Part shown: positions 16,268 through 25,262 of the stretch, piece after piece | How positions within the stretch are numbered: the stretch's first letter is position 1 | How the letters are laid out: each line of letters begins with the position of its first letter | IMG/VR virus record: IMGVR_UViG_3300007512_002194 | Location: 1-55,825 of that record | DNA length: 55,825 nt | Source of the DNA: a virus | Reading direction: 5' to 3' (one strand) | The notes under the pieces: model-generated | Told to the model about the DNA's origin: nothing | Databases searched by the model: none | What the model saw: only the letters and a program-made list of their open reading frames with translations | Program-made: the position numbers and the translations under genes

Positions 16268-17305
16268 CTATATGTTTATTGGGTTCTTTTTATCGTCGTA
16301 ACAGATGTCTTTATACTTGCATAAGCGGCATTGCCAGTCGCCGCGCTCTACAGCTTTAATAGGGCGCTTACCCTCTGCTAGCTGCTGAGTTCTCTTCCCA
16401 TGCCTTTCCATGTCGGCCTTAGGTAGCTCTTTTCTATCATAAAGCTTTGAGATGTGTTCGTCAGAGTATTGCAAGCTATAATCTCTTTCGGGTATTTCGC
16501 CTGAATCTAGGGATCTTAGAATGAGAGCATATTGTTCAAGTATGTTCTCTATACTAATGTCTGTTACAACTTCTTCTGTTTTGTTTGGACAGTTACCTGT
16601 GTAAGAGATAAAATTTTGTACACCAGTATCTGTATCGTATGGACGTATTTGAATTAGGTATTCAGCAAACCTGCCTGTATCTCGTGCACCATAAACTAGC
16701 CTACCCTCTTCAAATCTTTCGTCTTGTCCAGCATACCACCATTGGTAAATGCCTATTTGCATAAGGTGGCCTGTGCGTGGTGTACCCAGCTGACCTTTCT
16801 TTCTCTCACCTGGAGTACCAAGTACACTATTGCCATTGAATCCATAAACGGATTTAAGTTCAACAATGGAATAGTTCTTAGTAACTGGATTAAGAGCAAC
16901 GATATCTACTTTGCCTGAGACATTGTGGCTAGGCACATATACTTGTGTCTGATCGGCAATATAGATACCTGATTCTTTAGAGTCTTGCAAGCATGATTCT
17001 TCATATAGGTTCCCCTGCTTGAAGATCCACTGAACGTAACCGTCATGTGGAATGCTTTTCTCTTTGATCTGCTCTACGAGAGGTTGATAATGTGCATATG
17101 CGTCACTATTAAAATAGTACCAATCACACATATACCTGAAGTAAGTGGCTCGCCTACATTTCCCCTCAGCAACTTGTTCACCATGTGCATTGGCAACAAT
17201 AGCTGTTGCTTCAGAGGGCCACAGAGTGGGGGCCTTTTGATTTCCTAGTTTATCTCGCCCTAAGTAGTCTGTTATGTGTTGTATAAATGACCATTTACTA
17301 CTCAT
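16268..17305 (-). CDS. Cas4/RecB-like exonuclease with intact catalytic site
   Basis: 345 residues. PD-(D/E)XK core: SGKVDIVALNP (Asp134), IVELKSVYG (Glu149, Lys151), and HLMQIGIYQWWY with the helical Gln. Cysteines at ~50 and in the C-terminal WQCRLCKYKDICY (C-x2-C-x5-C) are the Fe-S cluster ligands of Cas4/AddB-type 5'-3' exonucleases. It would resect DNA ends for RecA-dependent recombination. No Cas1/Cas2 is present, so a CRISPR role is unlikely. It overlaps the gene upstream by 8 bases. Confidence 0.85.
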   Translation of the reverse strand: MSSKWSFIQHITDYLGRDKLGNQKAPTLWPSEATAIVANAHGEQVAEGKCRRATYFRYMCDWYYFNSDAYAHYQPLVEQIKEKSIPHDGYVQWIFKQGNLYEESCLQDSKESGIYIADQTQVYVPSHNVSGKVDIVALNPVTKNYSIVELKSVYGFNGNSVLGTPGERKKGQLGTPRTGHLMQIGIYQWWYAGQDERFEEGRLVYGARDTGRFAEYLIQIRPYDTDTGVQNFISYTGNCPNKTEEVVTDISIENILEQYALILRSLDSGEIPERDYSLQYSDEHISKLYDRKELPKADMERHGKRTQQLAEGKRPIKAVERGDWQCRLCKYKDICYDDKKNPINI

Positions 17306-17648
17306 CAGTTAGATCCACTTGGCGTTCAATGTTAGTTAGGTCTTGCATTGCTGCTTCTGCCTGCTTAACAAAGTCGTCAGCGAATCCTTCTTCCATCATC
17401 TTCTCTGCTTCTTTTTGGATTTCTTCGTAGCGGGTCTTAGCCCAAGCATTGAATTCTTCCATAGGTATTTCCATACCCTTCTTCTCTAGCTGCTCATATA
17501 GATATTCAAGTAGTAGTCCTAGTTGAACAATCTGAGCGTTTGCAGCATCCATTCTAACTCTAAAAGAGGTTAGCACTTGGATAAGATCAGAATTGCTTAT
17601 CCCTTCTTCTGTTGAGACTGGCCGACCAGTCGAATCTACAAGAGACAT
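17298..17648 (-). CDS. Small helical protein
   Basis: 116 residues, helical, acidic, with a likely coiled coil over LIQVLTSFRVRMDAANAQIV and an EKMMEEGFADDF segment. It joins end-to-start with the phosphoesterase upstream (17648) and overlaps the exonuclease by 8 bases. Could be an accessory factor of either; no motif recognised. Confidence 0.6.
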   Translation of the reverse strand: MSLVDSTGRPVSTEEGISNSDLIQVLTSFRVRMDAANAQIVQLGLLLEYLYEQLEKKGMEIPMEEFNAWAKTRYEEIQKEAEKMMEEGFADDFVKQAEAAMQDLTNIERQVDLTDE

Positions 17649-18730
17649 TATAGTATTTCCTTTTTAGGTGGTAATTGGCTTCCAATATATATTGGGCCGC
17701 TTAGGTTGAAGTCTGTATTGCCGTCTGCGTCTTGATATATTACTGCATAGCCGTTCATGGCATGTGTGAATCTGAGATCATCTTTATGCTGGTAGGGCTG
17801 TCGAGCGCACATAGCACCCTGCTCTATTAGTAGTTTGTTGCCAACAATACCCATATAGATCCGGTGTGTGTGCCCCACGACTATAGAGTCAAAAGATTCA
17901 CTGCCCATTCTGTTGGTAAAGTAATCGCATAGTTTAGTTACAGTGCCTCCAGGATAGCTACCCCGCCATGCAGATGGATGGCAGAATATTGTTTTGCCTA
18001 CTCGTACATACCAAGAGTCATATTTTTGATATGTAACATTATCCATGCCGACTAGTTCTACTATCTCGCCATATTCATCAAGCATTTCGCCATTAGCTAT
18101 TCTAGCTAATAGGTCTGGTCTAAGTACTTGAGTAGCTTCTTTGTTGAAGTCTGATCTGCTAAGTGCTCTTGCAGGCCTTACATCATGATTTCCACTTGTA
18201 ATAATAACATGTGGGAAGTTGTCTGAAATATAACGAACTAGTTCAAATACAGCTATGTACTCTTTAAGTGCGGCTACTCGTTTGGCTCTGCCAAAGGTAG
18301 AGAATATATATCCGTCTAGTAGATCGCCATTCAGCACGACAACATCTGCGTCTGAATGATCGAGTAGTGCCCTATGTATATGGTCCTCTAGGGCAAACGG
18401 AAAGTGTAGATCAGATAGTGTGAGTATCTTTCTATCTACATCGTCTACTATTCCTACTGTTAGTTCCTCAGCGTCTAGCTTGTACTCGTTTCCAAGACTC
18501 TTAATATATTCCCAGCGATCTTTATAGGGATCGCTGTATCCTACTATAGAATCAGCTGTTAGTTCTTCGCGGTTACACTTCTTGCGTATTGCTTCTGAAG
18601 ATCTTAGCGAGGTAAATCCAGGCAGCATCTTTTGGAAGCGCCTTTCAAATTCTACTGCTATCTCGGTATGGCTATTTGTAGGTAGCAAAAGCCTAAGTAA
18701 GTGTTCTTCTTCTGGTTGCCATCTACTCAT
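17648..18730 (-). CDS. Calcineurin-like metallophosphoesterase with N-terminal SANT/Myb-like helix
   Basis: 360 residues. Metal-site motifs in order: LSDLHFPF (Asp107, His109), LNGDLLDGY (Asp136), SGNHDVRPA (~177-180), FCHPSAW and VVGHTHRIY (~280). Residues ~5-55 look like a Myb/SANT-type DNA-binding helix bundle (EEEHLLRLLLP...SEAIRKKC). A DNA-linked phosphatase or nuclease is suggested. It starts 4 bases after the DnaE C-part stop on the same strand, so it may be co-transcribed with it. Confidence 0.8.
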   Translation of the reverse strand: MSRWQPEEEHLLRLLLPTNSHTEIAVEFERRFQKMLPGFTSLRSSEAIRKKCNREELTADSIVGYSDPYKDRWEYIKSLGNEYKLDAEELTVGIVDDVDRKILTLSDLHFPFALEDHIHRALLDHSDADVVVLNGDLLDGYIFSTFGRAKRVAALKEYIAVFELVRYISDNFPHVIITSGNHDVRPARALSRSDFNKEATQVLRPDLLARIANGEMLDEYGEIVELVGMDNVTYQKYDSWYVRVGKTIFCHPSAWRGSYPGGTVTKLCDYFTNRMGSESFDSIVVGHTHRIYMGIVGNKLLIEQGAMCARQPYQHKDDLRFTHAMNGYAVIYQDADGNTDFNLSGPIYIGSQLPPKKEIL

Positions 18731-18734
18731 ATAA

Positions 18735-19928
18735 CTATTCCTCGTATATTTTGACTGAAGTAGCCATTAGCTTAAGGGTTGGTTCTTCTTGCTCAACCTT
18801 AACTCTTAACTCTACTAGCTTTCCCTGCGTGACTAAAGACTGATTAGTCTTGCGCCATACAGCTGGGAAAACTACTACCTCAGCTATGTCAGTGGAATCA
18901 TCTATTTCTAGGAAAGCCATTTGTCTTCCCTTTCTAGTTGTGATTTCTTTGACATTGTTAAGTACTCCGCAGACATTAGCATGTTGACCTGTATATAGGT
19001 TGCACAGACGCTCTGCGTTGTTGTTGATGAGCATAACTGGATGTACTCCTACATAGCAACCTATGTAGTGTGCCTGCTCCATGATCTCTTCTAATGAGAG
19101 TTCAACAGTGCTAGCTCTTTTTACTTCTGGTGGTTCAGGAAAAGCCTTGGGTTTAAGAGCGGGTAACCGTCTAAGACCTTTGATACTAATTAAGAACTCC
19201 TCTTCTTTGGAGGTGGGTTCTCTTTTCTCTTTTCGTAATAGTTTGTTTAGTTCTTTTTTTCTATCTAAGAGAAGTGTTTTCTTTCTATTTTCTTCGTCTC
19301 TAGCGACTATATCTAACTTTCTTTGTTCATATTCTACAATATCTTTTACATAAGCATATAAAGCGGCTGTATGTTCAAGAAGAGATGGGCGGCTATATCC
19401 CAACTTGTCAAAAGCGCCTGCCTTTACAAGGCTTATAAAAGTCTTAGTAGTCGCTTTCCTAAGGTTTACCCTATGTAGAAAGTCGTATATGTCTTTATAT
19501 GGCTGGCTACCTCTTGCTTTTATAATGGCTCTAGCTGCAGCAACACCAACGTCTCTAATAGCATTGAGTCCAAAGTAGATATCATTGCTCTTTACTGAGA
19601 ATTCAAGTTCAGAACCATTAATAGAGGGTGGATGTATAGTTACACCAAGACGGCCTGCCTCCTGCATATACTCAGGAGCTTTATTAGCCCAGAGCTTAGG
19701 TTGCAAAGACTTGGAGCGCACAGACATAAGTGCACAGAAGAATTGTGCCGGATAGTTTGCTTTCAAATAGGCGGATATGTAAGTAAGCTTTGAATACGAG
19801 ACAGAATGGCTTGCATTGAAACAATTTGCCGCAACTAAACCGCCTTGAATAACAAAATTGTGATGGTCGGGCAGACCAATATCATACACTGGTGCAAGCC
19901 CGAGGTATTCTCGGGATTTAATCTTCAT
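18735..19928 (-). CDS. dnaE: DNA polymerase III alpha, C-terminal part preceded by split-intein C-fragment
   Basis: 397 residues. Residues 1-35 are an IntC: MKIKSREYLGLAPVYDIGLP and an ending GGLVAAN with the terminal Asn, closely matching cyanobacterial DnaE IntC. The extein starts CFNASHSVSYS, the standard DnaE junction. It then covers the fingers region, the helix-hairpin-helix and an OB domain (~residues 310-390: VCGVLNNVKEITTRKGRQMAF, split by design) of Pol III alpha. It must be trans-spliced to the product of 23287-24876 to give a working polymerase. Structural and other genes of ~3.3 kb separate the two halves. Call and splice site are firm; splicing itself is predicted. Confidence 0.93.
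   Translation of the reverse strand: MKIKSREYLGLAPVYDIGLPDHHNFVIQGGLVAANCFNASHSVSYSKLTYISAYLKANYPAQFFCALMSVRSKSLQPKLWANKAPEYMQEAGRLGVTIHPPSINGSELEFSVKSNDIYFGLNAIRDVGVAAARAIIKARGSQPYKDIYDFLHRVNLRKATTKTFISLVKAGAFDKLGYSRPSLLEHTAALYAYVKDIVEYEQRKLDIVARDEENRKKTLLLDRKKELNKLLRKEKREPTSKEEEFLISIKGLRRLPALKPKAFPEPPEVKRASTVELSLEEIMEQAHYIGCYVGVHPVMLINNNAERLCNLYTGQHANVCGVLNNVKEITTRKGRQMAFLEIDDSTDIAEVVVFPAVWRKTNQSLVTQGKLVELRVKVEQEEPTLKLMATSVKIYEE
19824..19928 (-). other. Split DnaE intein, C-fragment (IntC, 35 residues)
   Basis: Residues 1-35 of the gene at 18735-19928. Block F is VYDIGLPDHHNFVI and block G ends VAAN before Cys+1. It matches the length and layout of cyanobacterial DnaE IntC fragments (about 36 residues). 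Confidence 0.92.
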
Positions 19929-19942
19929 ATATATCCTTACGG

Positions 19943-20299
19943 TTAATCGTTGGAGAATATAAGCTGTAGCTGATTTCCTAAAGTAGTATCGTCTTGCTCA
20001 GATGAAGTGAGTTCTGAAACTCTATCTTGATAAAGCGACAGGCTTACTCCGTAGGGAGAAGACTCGTGAGAGTCGCTCTGTGAAGCAGTAGTCTTTGAGC
20101 AAGTGATTACAAAGTAATCATAATCTTCTGTTCTTTCTCCAGGTGAAAACGATAAAGAGTAGTCTTCAATATCTTCTGCTTGGATTTTTAGTTTTCTTAG
20201 TAAATCAACAAGCATAACCTCTTCTGGGATAATACCATCAAGGCAGTATTCAACTTCAGCTATATAATCTTTATCTTCTTTTTCTTGTGACTCGTACAT
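19943..20299 (-). CDS. Unknown acidic protein
   Basis: 118 residues from the ATG at 20299 (MYESQEKEDKDYIAEVEYC). The frame stays open to 20359, but that extension lies inside the small membrane-protein gene. Spacing to the nearest AAGAGG is long (13 bases), so the start is uncertain. Rich in Asp, Glu and Ser; no motif recognised. It ends 15 bases before the DnaE C-part start. Confidence 0.5.
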   Translation of the reverse strand: MYESQEKEDKDYIAEVEYCLDGIIPEEVMLVDLLRKLKIQAEDIEDYSLSFSPGERTEDYDYFVITCSKTTASQSDSHESSPYGVSLSLYQDRVSELTSSEQDDTTLGNQLQLIFSND

Positions 20300-20319
20300 G
20301 TAGTCGATAGATCCTCTTG

Positions 20320-20496
20320 TTACATGTTGAAGTGGAAATAGTAAGAAACATATCCACATAATATTGATAGGCTCAGCAATTTAAAACATTCTGAGAATGA
20401 GCTGTCTGATAGTATAGCAAGAATAAAAGTTCCTAGCCACATTGTAGATGAAAGCAAGAATATGACTGAGGTTATATCTTTAGGCTGTAGGAACAT
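20320..20496 (-). CDS. 58-residue two-helix membrane protein
   Basis: ATG at 20496, TAA at 20320. Two hydrophobic stretches, SVIFLLSSTMWLGTFILAIL and CFKLLSLSILCGYVSYYF, are joined by a short polar loop. It begins directly after the stop of 20497-20922, which supports translation from one mRNA. Holin-like size and topology, but no family signature; identity unknown. Confidence 0.55.
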   Translation of the reverse strand: MFLQPKDITSVIFLLSSTMWLGTFILAILSDSSFSECFKLLSLSILCGYVSYYFHFNM

Positions 20497-20922
20497 TTAT
20501 AGCTCTGTTTCCGTATTGGTATCTATCAATACTAGAGTGCTGTGTTCGCTTTTAATTTCCTCACCCTCTTCACGAATGCCAGAGTGATCTACTTTTCTTT
20601 CACAAAGCATAACATATAGGTCTGTAGAGATAGATGCTAGTTCAAGAGCTTGCTGTTTAAGTAGTTCGTTATCTTCTGCTGCTGTTCCCACAATAGAAAG
20701 AGTAGTGACTCCTACTATGTCATCCCATCCCACATTATCAGTTCTTATACGACCACGGAGTATATTACAATATCGTCGGTAGTCTTTTTTATAGTTACCA
20801 CCGCCAGTTCTTAGTTCCATATTGTCTCTTATAAGATTCGCTTCCTTCCATATACTTGATCGATACAAGAGTCTTATTATTAGCCTTGTTCTATAAAAGA
20901 ATTGTTTTACCTTTCTAATCAT
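20497..20922 (-). CDS. Unknown protein with basic N-terminus
   Basis: 141 residues. The N-terminal ~35 residues (MIRKVKQFFYRTRLIIRLLY) are strongly basic and amphipathic, possibly membrane- or nucleic-acid-binding. The middle is globular (WDDIVGVTTLSIVGTAAEDN) and the tail acidic. It starts downstream of the terminator at 20942-20967, so it is likely the first gene of a new transcript toward lower coordinates. No family recognised. Confidence 0.55.
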   Translation of the reverse strand: MIRKVKQFFYRTRLIIRLLYRSSIWKEANLIRDNMELRTGGGNYKKDYRRYCNILRGRIRTDNVGWDDIVGVTTLSIVGTAAEDNELLKQQALELASISTDLYVMLCERKVDHSGIREEGEEIKSEHSTLVLIDTNTETEL

Positions 20923-20941
20923 ATTTTCTCCATATAAAGAA

Positions 20942-20967
20942 AGTGCGGGGGGTTCTCCCCCCGCACT
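20942..20967 (-). terminator. Rho-independent terminator after the tail-fibre gene
   Basis: 11-bp perfect stem AGTGCGGGGGG / CCCCCCGCACT with a 4-base loop, followed on the minus strand by TTTCTTTA. It lies 46 bases after the stop of 21013-22746 and would end that transcript. Confidence 0.85.
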
Positions 20968-21012
20968 AGGTTGTACCTTAGAAAGATACTTAATGTCTAT
21001 ATATTGTGTTGT

Positions 21013-22746
21013 TTAGACTGTAGCGCCACGAATGACAATTGTTTGTCCTTCATAAAGTGTTTTTTGCCATTTTATGGTAAGCGCGTTATCGTTGTCATAG
21101 ACATGACTAAAGTCATCGTTTGCACCTTTGTCTTGTAGCATACCGTCTAGAAAGACCATATACTTTGTTTCATCGCCACCCACATTAGAAATGCCACTGG
21201 CATCTAGGCCAGCAACCATGGTTGCGCCGTGTGCAGTTGTGTCCCCAGAGGCTACGCCACCAGCACCAACAGTACTATGTGCAAATAGGGAGGCTGCGCC
21301 ACCACTATTATCAGCATATGCCTTGATAGACTGTTGTGAGGCTAATGCCGCATCAGAGTTAGAAGACATGTTATCTTCATCTTTGAAGTCAAACATATCC
21401 ATAGTGGTAGCACTGTCAAAGTAGGGGATCTTGTTTGGGGTTTGGATAAGACCACTAAAGTCATCCAAAGCAGCATCCCAAGCTTGTACATTAGATTCAG
21501 ATCCTGGCCCTGCAGCACTAATGGTATTTGTAGCACTAGCATACAAAATATCGCCCTGTGTAACAGCTTGTAGTCCAGTACCACCATTTGTAACTGTTAG
21601 TTGTTTGTTCGTAGTACTATCCCAGTTTGCGTTTTCTACCTTGACAGCATTGTCAAGGTTGCTTGCAGAAAGTACTTCACTTCCAGCAATTTTAAACACC
21701 TTTCCGGTGGCAATGTTAAGATCATCAGTAGAGTCCCAGCCATTAGTGCTATTGTAAATTAGCTTGTGCAAGCTAGTACCAGGAACATGGAGCCCACCGC
21801 CGTTGGCAGTAGCTTCTGTTACTGCACTAAGGGACATGTTGGAGCTTTTAGAACCAGTGTCTCCGCTTGTGTCTACAGCAATGCTGAAGCTATCGGCGTC
21901 GATAGAAGTGACCTGATGAACACCATCAGAAACAGAACCACTATCACCCCATATGTAGATATAATCATTAGTGGAGTAGCCATGAGCAGTTTGTGAGTAA
22001 ACAGATGGAGAGGCGTTTGTACGACTTACTGCAAGACGTTCACCACCAGCAACACCTAGGACCATGTCCTTATCTTTAACTAGCCATCTGGTTGTATCCA
22101 TAAAAGTCTGGGTACCATTAACCAAGAGATCGCCAGATAAGGTCATGTCAACTGCTGAAATATTACCATTTGCTGTAATACCAGCTACTGATAAGTTATT
22201 GGCTGCAAAGTCACCACTAGCATCTCGCTTAACAATTACATTTGCTGTAGCTTCAGAGGTTGCATCTGAAATATAGCTAGATGCTAGGTAGTGAGAGTTA
22301 TCTGCTACTATTACAGTGAGAGTAGCATTACCTAAGTCTGTAAAGGTTGCCGAACCACTACAGTCGCCATCGAGGGTTAGTGTTGGATCAGATGTAGCAG
22401 TAGTGGTAATAGATACATTACCCAGATTGGTCATTGTCGCTGAGCCTGCAACAGCTCCAGTTAGAGAAATTATGGGATCGTTGACATCAAAATCAATAGT
22501 TCCATCTGTATCTTGATAAGTTACTGCAATACCATTTTCAGTATTATCAGTTAACATTGCACCAACTAGGTCTTGGAAGCCTTCAGCTACAATTTGAAGA
22601 GTATCTGTACCGCTGACAGCAGCAAGATCGAAGTATGTACTATCAACTGCTACTTCTTCAGCGTCTGCGCTGCCGTCTACACCACCAATTAATCTTTTAG
22701 CGGTCTGAAGTTTAATCGCTTCAGATCGAATTTGAGTTTTAGCCAT
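21013..22746 (-). CDS. Large tail-fibre-like structural protein
   Basis: 577 residues of repetitive beta-rich sequence. It starts MAKTQIRSEAIKLQ, similar to the protein at 4610-5545. Repeats such as GSATMTNLGNVSITTTATSD and GSATFTDLGNATLTVIVADN, and a QLTVTNGGTGLQAVTQGDIL segment, are typical of phage tail fibres. The C-terminal ~90 residues (KYMVFLDGMLQDKG... TIVIRGATV) form a likely end domain related in style to the protein at 22961-23284. ATG has a strong AAGGAG seven bases upstream. Probably a receptor-binding or fibre protein. It lies inside the gap between the two DnaE halves. Confidence 0.75.
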   Translation of the reverse strand: MAKTQIRSEAIKLQTAKRLIGGVDGSADAEEVAVDSTYFDLAAVSGTDTLQIVAEGFQDLVGAMLTDNTENGIAVTYQDTDGTIDFDVNDPIISLTGAVAGSATMTNLGNVSITTTATSDPTLTLDGDCSGSATFTDLGNATLTVIVADNSHYLASSYISDATSEATANVIVKRDASGDFAANNLSVAGITANGNISAVDMTLSGDLLVNGTQTFMDTTRWLVKDKDMVLGVAGGERLAVSRTNASPSVYSQTAHGYSTNDYIYIWGDSGSVSDGVHQVTSIDADSFSIAVDTSGDTGSKSSNMSLSAVTEATANGGGLHVPGTSLHKLIYNSTNGWDSTDDLNIATGKVFKIAGSEVLSASNLDNAVKVENANWDSTTNKQLTVTNGGTGLQAVTQGDILYASATNTISAAGPGSESNVQAWDAALDDFSGLIQTPNKIPYFDSATTMDMFDFKDEDNMSSNSDAALASQQSIKAYADNSGGAASLFAHSTVGAGGVASGDTTAHGATMVAGLDASGISNVGGDETKYMVFLDGMLQDKGANDDFSHVYDNDNALTIKWQKTLYEGQTIVIRGATV

Positions 22747-22773
22747 AATTATTTACTCCTTGTAATTAAGTAA

Positions 22774-22872
22774 TTATGTATTATTATTTTCTTTTGAGAA
22801 GAATACATCTTTAGATACAAGTACCCCATAAGAGTTGGGGTGAGTGTCAGCAAGAATCAGCGTGGTTTTCAT
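22774..22872 (-). CDS. Possible 32-residue peptide
   Basis: ATG at 22872 to TAA at 22774 in the 214-base intergenic region, peptide beginning MKTTLILADTHPNSYGV. An AAGGA lies very close before the ATG (short spacing), so translation is doubtful. The same stretch contains a weak hairpin (ACCCCA/TGGGGT, 22823-22841). Could be leader or untranslated sequence. Confidence 0.25.
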   Translation of the reverse strand: MKTTLILADTHPNSYGVLVSKDVFFSKENNNT

Positions 22873-22960
22873 ATCCTTAGATGTGACTTCATCTTATAGA
22901 TCTGAAGCCTTAAAACCAAGTGACTATGCTTTTATATAGCTTGACAAGGAGAATTGATAG

Positions 22961-23284
22961 TTATGACTGTTCTGCGTACCTAGCCTGCATAGAAGAGCCT
23001 ACAACAGGTATATACGTAAGAGTTATAGATGTAACACCACTTAAGGTGTAGTCGTTGGCGGCTCCTTCTCTAAGGGTAAGCCCATCGTGAATTATCTCAA
23101 TAGGACTTAAGGCACTTGGAGTAGGAGAGAATGTAAACGTGGCAGTAACGCCATCTATCTGACTTGTAAGATCATATAGTTTTACATTTACATTATCAGG
23201 ATTTACATTAACAGTGGTTTGGGCAGGGTTATTATTATAAGCAGCTGAAAGAGCAGCTCTTAATCTCTGTGCTTCGCCGGGCAT
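22961..23284 (-). CDS. Small structural protein of tail type
   Basis: 107 residues. N-terminus MPGEAQRLRAALSAAYNN, then strands with NVNPDNVNVKLYDL and a final LTYIPVVGSSMQARY. The style matches the C-terminal domain of the neighbouring tail fibre. It begins 2 bases after the stop of the DnaE N2/IntN gene, with AAGGA in front, so it is tightly coupled to a DNA-replication gene, an odd combination. Function inferred from composition only. Confidence 0.55.
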   Translation of the reverse strand: MPGEAQRLRAALSAAYNNNPAQTTVNVNPDNVNVKLYDLTSQIDGVTATFTFSPTPSALSPIEIIHDGLTLREGAANDYTLSGVTSITLTYIPVVGSSMQARYAEQS

Positions 23285-23286
23285 AA

Positions 23287-24876
23287 TTATTCCTTTATTA
23301 ACAAGTCTACTTCAGATCTATATGCAGAGTCTATTTCAATCATAGAACCAGTAGCAGTCATAAACTTATGATTCTTTGTGCATTTAACTCTAGTGTTGTC
23401 TTCTAATGTATATTCATATAGACCCATAATGCCATTATTGTGTTTTTGTACTATATCTTGATAGATGAGATTGCCTTCATTATCAACAGATAAGACGGTG
23501 GGACTGTCGTTCCTGTTAATAAGATCTTCAATGGCCACATAGCCTTCGCTTGTTTGCACTTGAGTATCGCCGGCTAAACAGTAATCAGCAAAGCCTAGTA
23601 GTTCTTCCCATAAATTTTTAGCATAGAGTTCTTCAAGACCAGTTTCTTTACAGCCTTCAACAAATTGCTTTTCATAAGAGTCTAAGATCTCTTTCTTCTT
23701 TTTGCCTAATGCGCGTCTAATATCGTCACTCTCTTGGAGTGTAAAGCCTGCGAGCTTAGAGCATAGATTCATTATTTGCTCTTGGTAAACAAGCGTCCAG
23801 TATGTACCCTTGAGAATCTCTGCAACTGGTTCTGGTAGGTCTGAGGGCGGCGACCCTCTCTTCTTGTTATCCATATACGTACGATCAAGCCCAGCTTGAG
23901 CTGGTCCAGGTCTGTTAAGGGCGCTAATATCAGATAGCTCTTTAATAGATTGTGGCTGGATACCTTCGAATAATCTCTTTGCGTTGCCAGAGGTCTCCAT
24001 TTGAAAGACACCAGTAAGTAGCCCAGCATTCATCATCTTGTATGCTTTTGTATCACCATCTGGAATAGTATATGGTTCTATATCGATATCTAGATCTCTT
24101 TTTATCAGGCCCAATGTATCTTTAATAATAGATAATGTATCAATAGAAAGTAGGTCGAACTTCAGCAGACCGAGCTCTTCGGTTTCATTCTTGTCATACT
24201 GAGTAATAGCGTCAGCTTTACTATTCTTCCATATAGGTACTACATCAGAGATAGGAAAGTCAGATATTATTAACCCACCTGCATGTATCCCAAAATTAGA
24301 GATCATATTCTCTAGTTTCTGTGCAGCAGTATAGAACTCTGTATAGCATTCTTCTTCAGATAATTCTGGGTGTAGTTCTACTATCTCTTCAAGTGTTGCT
24401 TCCTTGCCATACTTTGCTGGCGGAATCATCTTAAGTATCTTAGCTAGATCGCCACCGTCACCTTCAGTAACTCTATAGTATGCTCTTGCAAGAGACTTAG
24501 GTTTAAAAGTACCATGAGTAATAATATTAGCTACTTGTTCTCTTCCCCAGTGATTAACTATCCACTGAATAACTTTATCTCTTTCTAATGCGGCTAGATC
24601 CACATCCACATCGGGGGGACTACCATCTATTGTATCTGATCGTGCCTTGGTTTTATCAAAAGTATTTGTTATACCAGTAAGATAGAGAAGTATACTATTA
24701 TGAGGGTTGGGTAGCTTGCCTACTAGATGGGTTTTGTTAGATAATATGTCAAGTATCATCTGCACATCAGATGTAGATATCATATCTTCCTCAAAAGTAA
24801 GGAAGTCTTTATCGACTTCTGATACTCGTTCAGGAATATAATAATTATTAATATTCTCTTTCAATTTTAGCTCCAT
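23287..24876 (-). CDS. dnaE: DNA polymerase III alpha, middle part fused to split-intein N-fragment
   Basis: 529 residues from ATG 24876 (a TTG at 24900 is the alternative). About residues 1-85 have no DnaE match that I can see. Then SPPDVDVDLAALERDKVIQW supplies two catalytic Asp (equivalent to E. coli D401/D403) and LLKFDLLSIDTLSI the third (D555). ALNRPGPAQAGLD and VYQEQIMNL follow in the usual order. The extein ends GFADY at residue 432, then the IntN begins CLAGDTQVQTSEGYVAIEDL. The product must be joined to the part at 18735-19928. Upstream, PHP and first palm half are on a third gene (25630-26943). Confidence 0.92.
   Translation of the reverse strand: MELKLKENINNYYIPERVSEVDKDFLTFEEDMISTSDVQMILDILSNKTHLVGKLPNPHNSILLYLTGITNTFDKTKARSDTIDGSPPDVDVDLAALERDKVIQWIVNHWGREQVANIITHGTFKPKSLARAYYRVTEGDGGDLAKILKMIPPAKYGKEATLEEIVELHPELSEEECYTEFYTAAQKLENMISNFGIHAGGLIISDFPISDVVPIWKNSKADAITQYDKNETEELGLLKFDLLSIDTLSIIKDTLGLIKRDLDIDIEPYTIPDGDTKAYKMMNAGLLTGVFQMETSGNAKRLFEGIQPQSIKELSDISALNRPGPAQAGLDRTYMDNKKRGSPPSDLPEPVAEILKGTYWTLVYQEQIMNLCSKLAGFTLQESDDIRRALGKKKKEILDSYEKQFVEGCKETGLEELYAKNLWEELLGFADYCLAGDTQVQTSEGYVAIEDLINRNDSPTVLSVDNEGNLIYQDIVQKHNNGIMGLYEYTLEDNTRVKCTKNHKFMTATGSMIEIDSAYRSEVDLLIKE
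23290..23580 (-). other. Split DnaE intein, N-fragment (IntN, 97 residues)
   Basis: Starts at the Cys after GFADY. Block A is CLAGDTQVQTSEGYVAIEDL; SVDNEGNLIYQDIVQKHN and a block-B-like TKNHKFMTATGSM (T-x2-H) follow, as in cyanobacterial DnaE IntN (about 102 residues in Nostoc). It ends in LLIKE, with no endonuclease domain. Confidence 0.92.
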
Positions 24877-24893
24877 AGCAAAAGGAGGTAGCC

Positions 24894-25262
24894 TTGGCAA
24901 CTTACACTAAGGTACCAAGTAATGTTTTAAGTCCTGCAAGGGTCACAGCTATTACTGCTGTAGCTGCGGGGGACAAGATCGATATGTTTGATGTATTAGG
25001 TAGACCCGCTCAGAATATGAAGATAATGACAGACGCTTCTACTGATACTATTACTTTTAGAATAAACAACTGTGCACGAGTTGTAAAGAGAAACCAGAGC
25101 AAGCCTGATGAAACTGTGCAAGCTTGGCAAGCGGGCAGTGCTTTCCCCACTTTTGAAGAGACCGGAGACACTGTATATGAGTATGGTAATACAGGTTTAG
25201 AAATACATTCTATTGAGATAGTATCAAGTACAGCTGCTGCTCTAACAATTACGGTGTTTTAA
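24894..25262 (+). CDS. Tail-type protein, zero-frame part
   Basis: 122 residues, TTG start with AAAGGAGG five bases upstream; the opposite strand begins the DnaE middle gene, so the two starts diverge. Sequence ATYTKVPSNVLSPARVTAIT... is beta-rich and ends AAALTITVF directly before TAA. It is a separate plus-strand cassette inserted between two DnaE parts. The ORF after the stop continues in the +1 frame (see 25261-25590), so this may be the short product of a frameshifting gene. A TATAAT lies at 24837-24842 but without a good -35, so the promoter is unclear. Confidence 0.7.
   Translation: MATYTKVPSNVLSPARVTAITAVAAGDKIDMFDVLGRPAQNMKIMTDASTDTITFRINNCARVVKRNQSKPDETVQAWQAGSAFPTFEETGDTVYEYGNTGLEIHSIEIVSSTAAALTITVF

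Noticed and set aside
8560-17305. CRISPR-Cas adaptation system because of two Cas4-like proteins
   Set aside because: No Cas1, Cas2 or repeat array was seen; such nucleases are common in phage recombination.
22823-22841. Terminator in the 22747-22960 gap
   Set aside because: Only a 6-bp stem with 7-base loop and no T-run; too weak to list as a terminator.
22930-22965. Plus-strand promoter at TTGACA near 22934-22939
   Set aside because: No -10 box at proper distance and no plus-strand gene follows.
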